From Promethearchaeota archaeon (lineage in GTDB: Archaea > Asgardarchaeota > Lokiarchaeia > Sigyniarchaeales > SOKP01), in assembly GCA_019058135.1 (NCBI GenBank), contig JAHLWE010000114.1, forward strand, positions 1-5,941: a stretch of DNA of 5,941 nucleotides, given 5' to 3'. The translations under genes were made by a program, and so were the position numbers. Below are positions 4,673-5,941 of the stretch, piece after piece. The first letter of the stretch is position 1, and each line of letters starts with the position of its first letter. The notes beneath the pieces were generated by a model. The model was given only the letters and a program-made list of their open reading frames with translations. It searched no databases and was not told the DNA's origin.

Positions 4673-5941
4673 TTGAGCGAAAAGATACCTAGAAAAACTA
4701 CTATTAGTATAATTTTTATATCTCTTGCAGCTCAAATTGCTTGGGCTGTTGAAAATCAGTATTATAATGTTTTTGTGTACAACGCAATAGCTCCACTTCC
4801 TTTATATATTTCCTTCATGGTAGCTGCAAGTGCAATTGTTGCAACTATTACCAGTATCTTAATGGGGGCTTTTAGTGACGTTAAAGGTAAAAGAAAACCC
4901 TTTTTATTGATTGGTTTCATTTTATGGACCATAACAACGGCAATTTTTCCACTTGCAGCATTCTTTCAACCTATTATTTTAGCAGTTATTATAGCTATAT
5001 TGTTCGATTCTATAATGACCTTTTTTGGTTCTACTGCATATGATGCTGCTTTCAACGCTTATGTTACCGATGTAACAACATTGAAGAATCGAGGAAAAGT
5101 AATAAGTATTGTCGAAATAATGACACTAACTTCAGTATTAATAGTCTACGGTGCTTCTGGTTTTATCATTGAATCATTTGGTTATTTTATTTTCTTTTAT
5201 ATTGTTGGATTTCTTGTAGGTATTTTTGGGATCACCGGAGCTTTTATAACAAAAAAACCAAAAAATCTAAAACCTTTGAATATAAGTGTTTATAAACACA
5301 TAAAAAGCACATTTAGAAAAGAGAACTTAAAGAAAAATAGAGATTTTTTTTTGGTTTTAACTGGTGCTGGAATATGGGGTTTGGCATTTAATATATTTTT
5401 TCCATTTATTATTATCTACTTGCAACATTACATTAACTTATCACTTTCGTTGGCATCATTTACAATATTTATTGCATTGCTGATTTCTATAATTGCCGCT
5501 TATCCAATCGGAATAATTACTGATAAAATAGGTCGAAAGAAAATATCCATTATCTCTATTTTCCTTGAAAGTATATCCCTTTTTCTATTTGCTTTTTCTA
5601 GCGAGCTCATCTTATTATTAATTACAGGAGCTTTATGGGTACTATTTATGACAATATGGGATGTCGCTTCTGGTACTTGGATAAAGGATCTTTACCCTGA
5701 GGGAAAATATGGACAGTTTAGTGGATATTTTATCTTATTTACTGTACTTTTTACTATGGTTCCAGGCCCTATTATCGGAGGCTGGCTTTCATCAGAATTT
5801 GGAATACCTACTGTAATTGATGGGCAGCCAGGTTTTATTCCTACACCAATAATATTTATAGCTGCTGCTTTATTAATACTTTTAACGGTAATCCCACTTA
5901 TTCCCGTAAAGGAGTCAAAAAAGAAAGCATTAAAAAAATAA
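4673..5941 (+). CDS. Major facilitator superfamily (MFS) transporter
   Basis: This is a complete 422-residue polytopic membrane protein with about twelve hydrophobic helices in two six-helix halves (roughly 9-26, 43-66, 76-96, 100-122, 143-164, 168-192, then 225-250, 256-282, 290-308, 310-331, 347-370 and 391-412). The halves are joined by a basic cytoplasmic loop (193-224). MFS motif A appears between helices 2 and 3 as GAFSDVKGKRKPF (65-77) and again between helices 8 and 9 as GIITDKIGRKK (280-290). The GxxSDxxGKRKPF form and NAYVTDVTTLKNRG (128-141) recall sugar-type and GPH-like carriers, but the substrate cannot be told; proton- or sodium-coupled uptake or efflux are both possible. A charged C-terminal tail follows. 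The start is TTG at 4673: the next Met is residue 49, inside helix 2, so a downstream start would lose helix 1. The stop codon is the last three bases of the window. Confidence 0.9.
   Translation: MSEKIPRKTTISIIFISLAAQIAWAVENQYYNVFVYNAIAPLPLYISFMVAASAIVATITSILMGAFSDVKGKRKPFLLIGFILWTITTAIFPLAAFFQPIILAVIIAILFDSIMTFFGSTAYDAAFNAYVTDVTTLKNRGKVISIVEIMTLTSVLIVYGASGFIIESFGYFIFFYIVGFLVGIFGITGAFITKKPKNLKPLNISVYKHIKSTFRKENLKKNRDFFLVLTGAGIWGLAFNIFFPFIIIYLQHYINLSLSLASFTIFIALLISIIAAYPIGIITDKIGRKKISIISIFLESISLFLFAFSSELILLLITGALWVLFMTIWDVASGTWIKDLYPEGKYGQFSGYFILFTVLFTMVPGPIIGGWLSSEFGIPTVIDGQPGFIPTPIIFIAAALLILLTVIPLIPVKESKKKALKK

Overview
The window is strongly A+T-rich and reads as archaeal. Translation starts are often TTG or GTG with no clear Shine-Dalgarno sequence, TATA-like boxes lie upstream of the genes, and an archaeal-style intein with a LAGLIDADG endonuclease interrupts a housekeeping enzyme. 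An Asgard or Lokiarchaeia-like metagenomic contig is my best guess, but this is an impression; no rRNA or other lineage marker is present.

Layout from left to right. Positions 1-156 form a near-perfect palindrome at the very edge of the window. A minus-strand fragment of a membrane GT-C-type glycosyltransferase (72-383) stops at its centre. An intergenic region then leads to a plus-strand dCMP deaminase (530-2515) whose 173-residue enzyme is split by a 488-residue intein (839-2302), placed directly after the catalytic HAE motif. Convergent with it, 13 bp away, is a minus-strand nucleoside hydrolase of the IUNH fold (2529-3458). Divergent from that is a plus-strand TrmO/TsaA-type tRNA methyltransferase (3675-4283) with a histidine-rich tail. 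The 389-bp gap that follows holds a small open frame which switches frame at an A-rich slippery-looking site (about 4336-4592). The window ends with a complete 12-helix MFS transporter (4673-5941).

Functionally, dCMP deaminase makes dUMP for thymidylate synthesis and the nucleoside hydrolase salvages bases from nucleosides, so these two share a nucleotide theme. The MFS protein could import a related solute, but its substrate cannot be read from the sequence. TrmO modifies tRNA next to the anticodon. Nothing forces these genes into one operon: strands alternate and each gene appears to have its own promoter region.

The most interesting items are the active-site intein with its own XRE-like helix-turn-helix domain, the terminal palindrome whose two arms carry diverged versions of the same coding segment, the His-rich TrmO tail, and the frameshifted small gene before the transporter.
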